From positions 22,701 through 86,700 of the forward strand of contig JBCCIS010000018.1 of assembly GCA_039028155.1 (NCBI GenBank): DNA of 64,000 nucleotides. Direction: 5' to 3'. This DNA is from Pseudomonadota bacterium. GTDB taxonomy: Bacteria > Pseudomonadota > Alphaproteobacteria > SP197. This document shows positions 50,740 to 59,993 of the stretch, one piece after another (within the stretch, counting starts at the first letter, position 1; the number at the start of each line of letters is the position of its first letter). A model generated the notes under the pieces. The model did not search any database and was not told the DNA's origin. It saw only the letters and a list, made by a program, of their open reading frames with translations. Made by a program: the position numbers and the translations under genes.

Positions 50740-51513
50740 ATGCGACAAAGGGTGGTATCTTTCGCATTGGCTGCCGTGGCGTTCGGCGCTCTGGCCACTG
50801 TCGCCGCGCCCGCGGTGACTCTGGCCGACGACAACGAACCCCAGCTCGTCAGCAACGATGACCTCATGCTCGGCCACTTTAGCCTGGACGAGGACTTCGA
50901 ACCGGTCTGGCCGGTAGCCGGTGAGGTCGTTGTCGGCGTGATGGCAAGGTGGTCGCAATCGGCCCAGGATGACATGCTTCTGACGATCCTGGCGGGATCG
51001 CGGCCGGAGGCCGCCCAGCTGTGTATCGAGGTGGTGTCGCGAAGCGGCGAGTATGACGCTTCGACGGTCATCCGACTGGGCGCCGATGTCTTGGACCCGG
51101 TCCGGCTCAATTGGGCTGGTGCGTCGGAACAATCCGAAGATATACGCGCGCTTGATCCCGTCGACGTTGCCGTCAGCGTTGTCGAGGAAGATTGCGGCAA
51201 CGACGGCGCGGCGTTTCTTTTGGCATCATGGGGCGGGTTTTCGGAAAACGACCCCGATTCCATCGACGTCCTGGTCAATGCCAAGACAAGCGATGCGTCG
51301 ATCTCGCTGTCGGCTAACGGCGTCGAGGTTGGGGATGCCGCGTGCGACAAGGTCGAGGATCCCAGAAGGTTGGGCTACGACTTCGTCTGTCACGTGGCGC
51401 TGGACGGCCCGCTACCTGACGTAGACCACCTGGAAGGTATTGTCATTCGCAAGCAGTTCGGTAGCGCGAAACTGCCGGACTTCTTCACCATCAGTCTTCG
51501 CGGTACCGAGTAG
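50740..51513 (+). CDS. exported protein of unknown function
   Basis: 257 residues from the ATG at 50740, with GGAGGAGG just upstream; the longer frame upstream is not coding. Signal peptide to about residue 28 (PAVTLADD). The mature protein is acidic and beta-rich, with paired cysteines (LCIEVVS, EEDCGND, DAACDK, FVCHVA). No family recognised. It begins a three-gene set with a membrane protein and a trypsin-like protease, so it could be their partner or substrate in the periplasm. Confidence 0.7.
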   Translation: MRQRVVSFALAAVAFGALATVAAPAVTLADDNEPQLVSNDDLMLGHFSLDEDFEPVWPVAGEVVVGVMARWSQSAQDDMLLTILAGSRPEAAQLCIEVVSRSGEYDASTVIRLGADVLDPVRLNWAGASEQSEDIRALDPVDVAVSVVEEDCGNDGAAFLLASWGGFSENDPDSIDVLVNAKTSDASISLSANGVEVGDAACDKVEDPRRLGYDFVCHVALDGPLPDVDHLEGIVIRKQFGSAKLPDFFTISLRGTE

Positions 51514-51522
51514 CGCCTAACC

Positions 51523-52647
51523 ATGGTGATACGATGGGTGGATGAGACGGCGGCGCGCATAAGGCGCGAACGTGGTCCTGTTCAGCTGTTCTTGATCGCG
51601 TTGCTCATTGCCTGTGTCCTGGTTTCAGGCTTGATCGTGATTTACAGCGCGTTCCCGTTGAGACCCGCGTTCTTTGTCGTCAATGCGCAAACCGAGTACC
51701 TGGAGATTGAAGGTTTCGACGCCGACTCGTCGATCGTGCTCGACGGGTTCGCGATATGCTACGACGCCGAGAACGCGGTAGGCGGGCCGTTCCAGGCGCC
51801 GACACCGGAAGATCCGTGTGGGGCGCAAGAACAGTTGTCGGGTCTTCGTGATGGTGCGGCTCTGGATATCGATCCCGGATCGCTTGCCTTTGTCCGGCGC
51901 CTGAACCAGGGCGCACTTGAGATCGTCATCAATGGCGCCATCAGATCCCACGAAGCCGGCGAATCTGGAACCTGGGTGCTCAGGACCTTCGAACCTTTGA
52001 AACACACCATCGGGTTTGGCCTGGTCGCTTCCGGCTGGGTTCATCTGGGGCAGATCCCGGACTCCGGTATTGAAGGCGTCCTGCTTGGTGGCGAGATGTC
52101 GGCCTATCAAGAAGGCTGGTTTGACCGATTCCTCGTCAACTCAAAGTATCTGATCGCGGGAGACGTGATCGATATCGCGTTGTCGCAGGACAACGTCGAC
52201 ACGTGTCTCCCCAGGGACAAACGGACGGCAAGCGACCACGGTTTGGGCACCAATCCTATCCAAGGCTTCTTCCGCTTTGAAACCCCGGAGCTCGAGGGGT
52301 TGCGGGTTGTCGTCTACATCCTCTGCACCGACCAGCTAAACGTCGAACGGATGGGTACGTACTTTCCGTTTAAGGTGTCCTGGACGAAGCGGATGTTGGG
52401 TGACCCATTTGCGACCGCCGTACTCGCGTTCATTTCCTGGCTGGGCTGTCTGGCGGCGGTCTTCGCACTGATCATCGGTCCCATCGAAAACAGGAACAGA
52501 AAGCAAGAGCCGCTGGAAGGTCCGCCGCCCGATCGTTCGTCGAGCGCGGAAGACGACCGCGCGGATGGCGCGGCCGCGGAAAATGAGTCGACACCGCCTT
52601 CTGGGACGTTGCCCAATGACGCCGGTTCTGATCCGGCGAAGGAGTGA
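51523..52647 (+). CDS. two-span membrane protein with large periplasmic domain
   Basis: 374 residues, starting 9 bases after the previous stop. TM1 at residues 22-46, a periplasmic domain of about 240 residues with several Cys (AICYDAEN, DPCGAQE, DTCLPRD, YILCTD), TM2 at residues 296-318, then a 55-residue acidic, Pro/Ser-rich cytoplasmic tail. The middle has a beta-rich part resembling the exported protein upstream. No enzyme motif. The geometry fits a sensor or scaffold acting with the protease encoded next. Confidence 0.7.
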   Translation: MVIRWVDETAARIRRERGPVQLFLIALLIACVLVSGLIVIYSAFPLRPAFFVVNAQTEYLEIEGFDADSSIVLDGFAICYDAENAVGGPFQAPTPEDPCGAQEQLSGLRDGAALDIDPGSLAFVRRLNQGALEIVINGAIRSHEAGESGTWVLRTFEPLKHTIGFGLVASGWVHLGQIPDSGIEGVLLGGEMSAYQEGWFDRFLVNSKYLIAGDVIDIALSQDNVDTCLPRDKRTASDHGLGTNPIQGFFRFETPELEGLRVVVYILCTDQLNVERMGTYFPFKVSWTKRMLGDPFATAVLAFISWLGCLAAVFALIIGPIENRNRKQEPLEGPPPDRSSSAEDDRADGAAAENESTPPSGTLPNDAGSDPAKE

Positions 52648-52680
52648 ACACATGGTTGTCGTGCGCAGGGAATCGAGATA

Positions 52681-53784
52681 GTGCATCCGGCCGCGAAACG
52701 GATCGCACGCTTCGGTATGGCGTTGATGGCGGCGGCATGCGCGGCGGGACTGCCGGCGCCTATCTGGGCGTCCCAAGCCTATATGAGCGCCGGTTCAAAG
52801 GAGGGGCAGGCCATTCTGTTCGAGCGGGGCGGTGCCTGCTTTGCGCTGGCCCCTACCCACTTGATCGAGGGCTCCGACGGTTTCGCTACGCTTGTCGGCG
52901 ACGGTGGCGAGCTGACAACCGGGCGGGCCTGGCAGATAAGGGACCTTGGGTTCGATCTATCGCTGTTCGGCGTGCGTGGTTCGATAGAGAGCGCATGCGG
53001 TGGCGATCTTCCCAATGATGCCGAACTGTCCAGCGTGCTGGCGCAGGGCAGCGGCGAGGTGCAGCTGCGCTATCTGTTCGAAGACGGAAGTGTGGCGCGC
53101 CGGGCGGCGCAGATCACCGATACCGACGGCTCCTTCATCTACCTCAGCGAAACCGGCGATTGGGTGATCAGCCAAGGTCACAGCGGATCGGCGATTGTCC
53201 AGGGTGACACGACCATCGGCATCATGATGCAGTTGGGCGCGGAGGGTGAAGCGCCCAGGGCGCTGCGGTTCGACAAAGCCGTCTATCTGGTCCGTTGGGA
53301 GTGGGAAGGCAGCGGCGAGGCACCGCAAGCACCCAGCCCGCCCGCCGTGGGCGTCGACGGCATCGTGGTCGAGCGAACGTCGGCATTACCCCTAGGCCCC
53401 GATGACACCGTGGAACATCTTGTCGCGCCATTGGACGAGGCGGGGCACTGGCGCGCCAAAGCCATCAGCTGGCCGGTTGACTTGGTGCTTCAGATGCCAG
53501 GCAATGAAGTTGCGAACGTAGCCGGTCTTGTCTTCCATACACTGCATGGTGAAGCGGTTGCCCATCCGCGAACGATCGAGGTCCTTCGTACGGTCTCCGC
53601 AGAAGGTGAGCGGTCGTGGTCGCCGGTGACGAGTCTGACGTTACAACCGGTCGGTGGCATCCGCGAGATCACCTTTGAGCCAGCCATTCGCACACGACGA
53701 CTGAAGATCGTTATCTATGATACCTGGCTGGACGATGGTGAAACTGTCGAGCTGAACAGAATCGAAGTGCTGATAGCTCCCTGA
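52681..53784 (+). CDS. exported trypsin-like serine protease with C-terminal beta domain
   Basis: 367 residues from the GTG at 52681. Signal peptide to about residue 31 (PIWASQA). The trypsin-fold triad is visible: His60 in ALAPTHLIEG, Asp92 in LGFDLSLFG and Ser168 in SQGHSGSAIV (GHSGS in place of GDSGG). A C-terminal domain from about residue 220 has the DDTVEHLV ... RRLKIVIYD ... LNRIEVL pattern of discoidin/F5-8C-like modules, which bind glycans or lipids. It is the last gene of a three-gene envelope set. The protease may be regulatory rather than digestive. Confidence 0.72.
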   Translation: MHPAAKRIARFGMALMAAACAAGLPAPIWASQAYMSAGSKEGQAILFERGGACFALAPTHLIEGSDGFATLVGDGGELTTGRAWQIRDLGFDLSLFGVRGSIESACGGDLPNDAELSSVLAQGSGEVQLRYLFEDGSVARRAAQITDTDGSFIYLSETGDWVISQGHSGSAIVQGDTTIGIMMQLGAEGEAPRALRFDKAVYLVRWEWEGSGEAPQAPSPPAVGVDGIVVERTSALPLGPDDTVEHLVAPLDEAGHWRAKAISWPVDLVLQMPGNEVANVAGLVFHTLHGEAVAHPRTIEVLRTVSAEGERSWSPVTSLTLQPVGGIREITFEPAIRTRRLKIVIYDTWLDDGETVELNRIEVLIAP

Positions 53785-53819
53785 TACTCGTTCACCAGAG
53801 CAGCGGAGAGCGACTTGTC

Positions 53820-54368
53820 CTAGCCGCGAATGTCGACCTCGACATCGCGCCGCGTTTCGCCGCAGATCTCCGTGCCGACGAGCATATCTTCGTCGTTGAG
53901 TTCTAGCAGGACCGTACATCCGGTTTCGAACTCGACGGATAAACCTTGAACCTTGCCTGGTCTGTTGCCGCCTCTGTAGGCGGTGAAGTCGCCATTTGTC
54001 CAGTTAGGGTCCTTAATTGTCACCATCAGGGGCTGTGAGTTGCCGTCGAGATAGCGGATCCTGAATGTTTCCCGATCAAACAAGCTGTAGCGCAAAGCCA
54101 TCGCTCGGAGCTGCATGTCGCTGCTTGCAAAACCTTCTTCATAGGCAATCTGCCTGACAATGGGGTGGTCGGTACCGGCCATCGCAATGAACGCAGCAAG
54201 ACGAGCGTTGGCATCGGGGTCACGCATTGCCTGACGGTATTGTTCGATCTTGGCCGCGTCGCCTCCGACATCGGCGAGAAGCTCTTCGGGATCGGGAAGA
54301 GACTCAGCCCGGGCAAATGCGGAGACACCAAGCATCAGCAAAGCAATCATAAACGCAGACTTCACCAT
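53820..54368 (-). CDS. exported protein of unknown function
   Basis: 182 residues from the ATG at 54368, with GGGGAGGAG upstream. Signal peptide to about residue 21 (SAFARAES). Residues 25-100 are helical and contain HEAT-like phrases (DPDANARLAAFIAMAGTDHP, RQIAYEEGFASSDMQLRAMALRYSL). The C-terminal part is a small beta domain with two Cys (ETGCTVLL, TEICGE). No family recognised. Converges with the protease gene. Confidence 0.65.
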   Translation of the reverse strand: MVKSAFMIALLMLGVSAFARAESLPDPEELLADVGGDAAKIEQYRQAMRDPDANARLAAFIAMAGTDHPIVRQIAYEEGFASSDMQLRAMALRYSLFDRETFRIRYLDGNSQPLMVTIKDPNWTNGDFTAYRGGNRPGKVQGLSVEFETGCTVLLELNDEDMLVGTEICGETRRDVEVDIRG

Positions 54369-54957
54369 CAAATCTCCTCCCCGCAATGTCTCTCCATGCG
54401 CTTGGGTCGTCGTCCGACTCTGCCTCACGGTAGCAAACTCTCTGCTCATGTCACGTTTGCTTGCAGCCGACGAGACGGGACGGGCAGATAGCAGAAAGGC
54501 TCGTTTCGTTAACCGGCTCTACAGGCATCGCGCGCACGCTCATTTGCGAACCCGCGTGGTGAGGCCCCTATCTGGCGAGTTTTCCCGAGATTTTTCGCCA
54601 GCACTGGCCGAAATGGTTAACGCCGCAGTGTGACAACGCGATTTATCACCAGGCTAGCTCACGCCTGATCGACAGGCCTTTGTAACGCAAGGGATTCCGC
54701 CAGATTGGGAATCTGGAATTACCACTTGTGTGCCGTGGCGACGCTCAGTTCAAATCGATAGTCTAAATGAGTCCACCGTGTTGGTGGGTGCCGCGGGAGG
54801 CGAGTGCGTCATCCCGTGGTTTGTGTTGTCCGGTGACATGGTTCCCGAAGATGTCCAAGTTTAACAATGCCTTAATTGGCGACGACCGTCACAGCCAGTG
54901 CGAACGCGATCTCCCTAGGATGCGTCATGCGATCGCAGCCGGCGGGTTGTTGACCCG
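54369..54957. other. 589-base intergenic region
   Basis: No convincing gene: the short plus-strand frame at 54767-54961 lacks a ribosome site and has no protein-like composition. It holds a hairpin CCAGATT-GGG-AATCTGG (54700-54716) and stretches of lower GC than the flanks. It probably contains the promoters of the flanking divergent genes. Confidence 0.5.
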
Positions 54958-55554
54958 ATGAACGAGGAAACCGACCTGCCGTTATGGCGTACCAGTGAGA
55001 CATGGCCCTATACGGACCTGGATCTCACACGCATCGGACGCACTCTCGGTAGACCCTACCTTTCGGAAAGCTCCGTCGATCTGTTGACGGACGCGGCGAT
55101 GGCTTACTGCCTGACGATCATCGCCGACCGGAATCATGGCGAGAAGCAGCGCCAGGAACAGTTCACCCGTATCGCGACATTGGCCAGCAAGCTGGCCAAG
55201 CAGTTGCGTCGTCTGAACGCCATGAGCTCACAGCAACTGCGCATGGTCGGACCCGACGACTTGGATCTCCTGGCGTTGTCGGCCGACGGCGCGGTCGATT
55301 ATCTGCCCAGCCGCGGCAGCAACCCGGCCCAGGCGCGGCGTGACTTTGTCGGCGATCTCTATGACATCTTCGCCTCGGAAACCGGCGAGGCGCCGACGCG
55401 CAGCAAGAAGGGCAACGACGGCCGCGAGGCCGGCATGAAGACCCAGTTCGAACGCTTCGTCGAAGCGGCGCTGAGGCCGATCAATCCCTCGGCCCTGCAA
55501 GGTCTGCGCCGCGACATCAAAACGGTCATCCAAGCCCGCCACGACATCGAATAG
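54958..55554 (+). CDS. helical protein of unknown function, upstream of tail-tube locus
   Basis: 198 residues from the ATG at 54958. Hydrophilic and mainly helical, with a central KLAKQLRRLNAMSSQQLRMVGPDDLDLLALSADGAVDYLP region and a C-terminal ERFVEAALRPINPSALQGL. No signal peptide, membrane segment or known family. It precedes the AAA/tail-tube fusion by about 70 bases on the same strand, so it is probably part of the same locus, possibly an assembly or cargo factor; that role is inferred. Confidence 0.6.
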   Translation: MNEETDLPLWRTSETWPYTDLDLTRIGRTLGRPYLSESSVDLLTDAAMAYCLTIIADRNHGEKQRQEQFTRIATLASKLAKQLRRLNAMSSQQLRMVGPDDLDLLALSADGAVDYLPSRGSNPAQARRDFVGDLYDIFASETGEAPTRSKKGNDGREAGMKTQFERFVEAALRPINPSALQGLRRDIKTVIQARHDIE

Positions 55555-55627
55555 TCCTCCACGCGTTGCTTTCGTGCAGCCGGCATGATCCAATGCGCCC
55601 GAGCGCTGGACACGGGTGCGGGGCCGG

Positions 55628-56551
55628 ATGCCTTCACGGCGCGAGACAATCCCCATCGATTTCGACCGGCGGCGTCTGCGTGACATCGCCGCCAAGGTCT
55701 TGAGCCTTTACGGCCCACGCAAGGGGTTGCGCGTGCTGCTGGCCGGTGGCGCGCCGGGAGACCGGCAGCTCACGGCAACGCAACTTGCCAAAAAGCATGG
55801 CAAAAGACTGGAACGGATCGACCTGGCGGTCATCACGGCCGAAGGCGCCGCGCATACGGAGAAATCCCTTAAACGTCTGATCGAGACAGCGGCCGCCGCC
55901 GACAGTATCCTCTTCTTCGACGAGGCCGACGCGCTGTTCGGCCGCCGGAGCGGCGTCGCCGACAGCCACGGCCGGTACGAACGCATTGCCCAACGTTTCC
56001 TGGCCGATATCGCCGCGAATAGCCGCATCGTCATCATCGCGACCGCTGACCCGCCAGGCAGTCATGTGACGTTGGAGGCAGCAAGCGATGTCGTCGTGCG
56101 ATTCGAGCCGGGGCGCACGAAGCCGCCGGAAGGCGGGACCGACGATACGGTCTTTAGTCGCCCGCTTAGCAACAGGCACTTTCTGGTCGAGATCGGCAAT
56201 CAGGAGATCGGATTCTGTCAGGTCTCCGCCATGGGCAGCGAACATGCGGTGGGTGAGGGCGACAGCGGCAAGCCGGGCGCGTTGACCTATCACAGTCTTG
56301 TCTTGCGGCGCGCGGTCAGCCGGTCGAAGGACCTTTATCTCTGGCGCCAGAAGATCGTCGAGGGAACCTGGGACCGGCGCCAGGTCGACCTCTACCAGTT
56401 GCCACGCGCCGGTGCCAAACCGGTCAACCACTGGACCTTCATCAATTGCTGGCCACGGCGATGGCAGGGGCCGGCCTTTGATGCCCTGGAGGGCGATGGT
56501 CTGGCGGTCGAGGAAATCGAGCTTTGTTATGAGCGATTTGTCTGGCTCTAG
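55628..56551 (+). CDS. degenerate AAA ATPase fused to a phage tail-tube (gp19-like) domain
   Basis: 307 residues from the ATG at 55628 (GTG 55616 is an alternative). Residues 1-165 form an AAA-type domain. Walker B ILFFDEADALFGRRSG (94-109), followed by DSHGRYERIAQRFL, is like the ATPases of extracellular contractile injection systems. The Walker A place reads LLAGGAPGDRQLTA, with no GK(T/S), so ATP binding may be lost. Residues 180-307 match the T4 gp19 tail-tube family (FLVEIGNQEIGFCQVSAMGS, LYLWRQKIVEG, NCWPRRWQGPAF). I know of no common protein with this fusion. The next gene is a stand-alone tube protein. Confidence 0.72.
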   Translation: MPSRRETIPIDFDRRRLRDIAAKVLSLYGPRKGLRVLLAGGAPGDRQLTATQLAKKHGKRLERIDLAVITAEGAAHTEKSLKRLIETAAAADSILFFDEADALFGRRSGVADSHGRYERIAQRFLADIAANSRIVIIATADPPGSHVTLEAASDVVVRFEPGRTKPPEGGTDDTVFSRPLSNRHFLVEIGNQEIGFCQVSAMGSEHAVGEGDSGKPGALTYHSLVLRRAVSRSKDLYLWRQKIVEGTWDRRQVDLYQLPRAGAKPVNHWTFINCWPRRWQGPAFDALEGDGLAVEEIELCYERFVWL

Positions 56552-56583
56552 ACAGCGGAGAACTTCGTAAGAGGAGAAGAACC

Positions 56584-57036
56584 ATGGCGGTACTGCGTGA
56601 GCGGCCCTATAGCCGCTTCAACTTCGAGGTTGATATCGGCGGCGGCGACACCGCGGCCATCGAAGCAGGTTTCTCCGAGGTCGAGGGGCTGGGCCTGGAG
56701 GTCGAGGTCATCGAGTATCGCGCCGGCAACGCGCCCACGAATATGCCGGTGAAGATCAGCGGCCTTGCCAAAGTGCCGGATATCACGCTGAAGCGCGGCG
56801 TCATCGGTTCGCTCGGGCTCTACGAATGGATCGATCAGGCTCGCGCCGGTGTTCCCGATGCGGCCCGTAATGTCACGATCAAGCTGAAGAGCGAGGACCG
56901 CCAGACGATCGCCATGACGTGGAAGCTGGTGCGCGCGCGCCCGATGAAGTACAGCGGCCCCCAGCTGAGCGCCTCGACCAACGACGTGGCGATCGAAGAA
57001 TTGGTGCTTTCCTGCGAAGACCTGGTGGTGGAGTAG
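56584..57036 (+). CDS. phage tail-tube protein, T4 gp19 family
   Basis: 150 residues, 32 bases after the fusion gene, with AAGAGGAGAAG upstream. The whole sequence fits the conserved phage tail region/tube family: YSRFNFEVDIGG, AGFSEVEGLGLEVEVIEYR, PTNMPVKISGLAKVPDITLKRG, LYEWIDQARAG, ending EELVLSCEDLVVE. It builds the inner tube of contractile tails and injection systems. No sheath, baseplate, spike or cap genes are in the 7 kb on either side, which is unusual for a tube gene. Confidence 0.88.
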   Translation: MAVLRERPYSRFNFEVDIGGGDTAAIEAGFSEVEGLGLEVEVIEYRAGNAPTNMPVKISGLAKVPDITLKRGVIGSLGLYEWIDQARAGVPDAARNVTIKLKSEDRQTIAMTWKLVRARPMKYSGPQLSASTNDVAIEELVLSCEDLVVE

Positions 57037-57059
57037 GGGTGCGTCGCGCGTGCGCGCCG

Positions 57060-59993
57060 TCAGCCATCGCCGCGTCTGTCATCACCGCCATCAAGGCGCG
57101 CCAGCGCCTGGCGCAGGGCGTCTTCGGCGGCGGTGCGTTCGGCCTCTGACATCGCGGTGACGTTCATGTCGAGGCGCAGGTTGGGTTGTTCTTCGCGCAC
57201 CACGCCACCGACCTCCTCTAAACGATCAATCATGTCGACCACACGGTAGGTCGCGACCGGGCCGCTGATGCCTTTGACCCTTATCGGTTCGCGCGCCTCG
57301 CAGTGAATGCGGTCCTTGATCCAGGCATGGGTCTCATAGGAGACGACGATCTCGCCAGGGGCGGCGGCGGACTCCAGCCGCGATGCGAGGTTCACGCCGG
57401 CACCGATGATGGTGTAGTCCATTCGCGCCTCGCTGCCGAAGTTGCCGACCGTGCAGTAGCCGGTGTTGATGCCGAAGCGGCATGCCAGCGGCTTCTCGAC
57501 ACCGGATGAGCGCCAGTGCGCCTGCAGTTCGGTCATGCGCTGGCGCATCTCTATCGCCATCTCGACGCAGGCGAGCGCGTCTTCTTGGACACCGCGCGTT
57601 TCGGGATCGCCGAAGAAGATGACGATGGCATCGCCGACATACTTATCGATGGTCGCGCCGTGGTGAAGCGCGATGCGCGACATCTCCGTCAGGTACTCGT
57701 TCAGCAGCAAAGTCAGGTCTTCGGACTCAAGCTTTTCGGTCGTCTCGGTGAAGTCGGCGATATCGGAGAAGAAGACGGTAAGCTTCTTGCGCTGGCTCGC
57801 GACCTTGACCTCCTGGCGCCCGGTGAAGATGGACTCGTAGACCTGGGGCGACAGGTACTTGGCGAGTTGACCGGCGAGCTGCTCCAGCTCGCTGGACTTC
57901 TGGGCAAGCTGGGTTTCTCGTTCCTTAAGCTCGGTGATGTCGGAATAGACGGCAACGGTCCCGCCTTCTTCCGTGCGGCGTTCGCTTACCATGATGTAGC
58001 GGCCGTCGTGGCGCTGCTGCACGTGGGGCGGGCCGGGGTTCTTGTGGCGGGCCAGGCGTTCAACGATCCACGCTTCCTCGCGCCCCTCCGCATCCCTGAC
58101 AAAACCTTGGCTGATGGCGCGGCGCAGGATCGCCTCGAACGACATGCCGGGTTCGAACCGCTCGGTCATGCCGGGATAGAGGAGCTGCTGGTACTGTTGG
58201 TTGGAGACGACCAGGCAGTCGTTGTCGTCATAAAGGGTAAAGCCTTCGGAGATGCTCTCGATGGCATCGGCGAGGCGCCGGCGCGCCGTCTCGATCTCGC
58301 GCAGGTTGGCCCTTTGGACGGCGATGGCGGTATCGCGGAAAACGCCGAGCGCCTGGGCCATGCGGCCGAGTTCGTCGTCGCGTTCGCGCCCGGGAATGTC
58401 GACGCTGGTGTCGCCACCGGCGAGATCCGTCATGGCCGAGGTAATGTCCTCCACCGGCCGAATGACGCGCGGGTTGACGTAGCGGTACATGACGAGCGCG
58501 GCGCCCGCAACGCTGACAATGATTATGACCAGCATGGCGAGCTGGCTTCTGTCGATCGCCTGGCCGGATGAGAGCGCAGCCTCGTCGCTCTCGGCTTGCG
58601 CTGCCGCGACCAGCACAGCGATTTGATCGCCCAGGGCAAGCGACAGTGTCCGGCTGGTATCGAGCGCTTCGAACCCGGCATCGATGCGCGCCAGCTCGTC
58701 ACGGCGCAGCGCGAACATCGAGCTCTGACCGGTGCCGAAGCCGAGGAGCCGCTGCGTGACGTCACGCAGATCGTCCGCCGCGATGTCATCGGGTACCGCC
58801 TCGACGAGATCGGTCACACTGGCCTGAGCAGCGGTGAAACGCTCGTCGAGAGGGCGCAGCAGACTGGCGGACGGCGCGGCCGCGGCTTCGCTCAACAGGC
58901 TCGCCGCCAGGTTGCCTTCCGCGCGCAGGGTCAGAAGCACGGTCAGCGTGTTGACGCCGCCTTCGATCAGGCCGGTGATCGAGCGCTGGCTTCCCGCCGT
59001 CACCGCTTCGGCGCTCAACACGAGATCGAAGGCCGCGTCGTCGATCATCGGCGTCAGGATCAGCAGCAGTTCGTCGTGGCTGCGTTGCAGGCCGGCGCTG
59101 GAAAGGGCGTAGGTGTTGGCGGCCATGAAGATGTTGTCGCCGCCGAGGCCAGGCTCAAGCAGCGCCGACACCGCCAGTCGCAGTTGGCTGTTCGCTGCGT
59201 CATCGCGCAGTCCGTCGAGATTGCGCTCGATTGTGAGCACCGCCGAGACGAACCGTTCTTCCAGCGGCTGCAGCAGCACCGGATTGTCGACATTGATCGC
59301 CTCGGCCATCAGACCGGCGGCGAGGTTGGCGGTCGCGTTGATGGTCAACAGCCGGTCGATGCGGCTGACGCCGTCGTCGACCAGACCTGTGATAGCTGAC
59401 GAGTTCTCGGCCATTACCGCTTCACCCGAGACGACAAGCGCATAAACGGCATCGTCGACGAGCGGTTCCAGGGTCTGGAGAAACTCGTCGTGAGTGGCGA
59501 GCATGGCGGCGTTGGTCGTTTCGAGCCGGCGTTCCAGGTCCAGCCGCTGATCGACGGCCTGACGCAGCGTCGCCAACGAGACCACGAGATCGGCTGTCAT
59601 GGTGTCGAACTGGAGCCGTTGCTCGGCATCGGCGACGTGTTCGTCGAGCAAGGTCGATTGGTGAACAAAGCGGTCGAGGTTCTGTTCGACGGCGGTTTCC
59701 TGGGCGGCCAGTTCGTCGTGATTCTCCGCCGCCAGGATCGAAGGCGCCGCCGAGGCAATCTCGCTGGCCGACTTGGCGAGCGCAAGGGCCGCGACCATGC
59801 CGGGCACGCTGTCATTGGTGACCCGGGTGACCGACCGGTCGATGGTGACAAAGGCGTACCAGGCTACCGCGCAGGCGATGACCGTCAGGCCGGCGAGCGC
59901 GAAGAACGCCAGAAACAGTTTGACGCGAATGCCGAAGACCCGCGAGCCGTTCCCCGCGGTGACAGGTGTCGCGTCGGTTGGGGCGTCACTCAT
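57060..59993 (-). CDS. transmembrane HAMP-PAS adenylate/guanylate cyclase
   Basis: 977 residues from the ATG at 59993, which overlaps the stop of the binding-protein gene by 8 bases. TM1 near residues 22-50, a long helical periplasmic region (60-480), TM2 near 490-510, HAMP domain (VIRPVEDITSAMTDLAGGD), a PAS-like domain (IESISEGFTLYDDNDCLVVSN), a coiled coil (ELKERETQLAQKSSELEQL) and a C-terminal class III cyclase (FFSDIADFTETTEKL, KYVGDAIVIFFGDPE, GINTGYCTVGNFGSE). It probably reads the ligand state of the coupled binding protein at 59986-61146 and makes a cyclic nucleotide. Confidence 0.9.
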   Translation of the reverse strand: MSDAPTDATPVTAGNGSRVFGIRVKLFLAFFALAGLTVIACAVAWYAFVTIDRSVTRVTNDSVPGMVAALALAKSASEIASAAPSILAAENHDELAAQETAVEQNLDRFVHQSTLLDEHVADAEQRLQFDTMTADLVVSLATLRQAVDQRLDLERRLETTNAAMLATHDEFLQTLEPLVDDAVYALVVSGEAVMAENSSAITGLVDDGVSRIDRLLTINATANLAAGLMAEAINVDNPVLLQPLEERFVSAVLTIERNLDGLRDDAANSQLRLAVSALLEPGLGGDNIFMAANTYALSSAGLQRSHDELLLILTPMIDDAAFDLVLSAEAVTAGSQRSITGLIEGGVNTLTVLLTLRAEGNLAASLLSEAAAAPSASLLRPLDERFTAAQASVTDLVEAVPDDIAADDLRDVTQRLLGFGTGQSSMFALRRDELARIDAGFEALDTSRTLSLALGDQIAVLVAAAQAESDEAALSSGQAIDRSQLAMLVIIIVSVAGAALVMYRYVNPRVIRPVEDITSAMTDLAGGDTSVDIPGRERDDELGRMAQALGVFRDTAIAVQRANLREIETARRRLADAIESISEGFTLYDDNDCLVVSNQQYQQLLYPGMTERFEPGMSFEAILRRAISQGFVRDAEGREEAWIVERLARHKNPGPPHVQQRHDGRYIMVSERRTEEGGTVAVYSDITELKERETQLAQKSSELEQLAGQLAKYLSPQVYESIFTGRQEVKVASQRKKLTVFFSDIADFTETTEKLESEDLTLLLNEYLTEMSRIALHHGATIDKYVGDAIVIFFGDPETRGVQEDALACVEMAIEMRQRMTELQAHWRSSGVEKPLACRFGINTGYCTVGNFGSEARMDYTIIGAGVNLASRLESAAAPGEIVVSYETHAWIKDRIHCEAREPIRVKGISGPVATYRVVDMIDRLEEVGGVVREEQPNLRLDMNVTAMSEAERTAAEDALRQALARLDGGDDRRGDG

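Noticed and set aside
49523..53784. CBASS or Avs-type defence operon built from the patatin and the trypsin-like protease
   Set aside because: The patatin is on the opposite strand, the protease is exported, and no nucleotidyltransferase or NTPase sensor is present.
54767..54961. 64-codon plus-strand frame before the 54958 gene
   Set aside because: No ribosome site, Trp/Cys/Arg-rich composition, and it overlaps the start of the next gene in a different frame.
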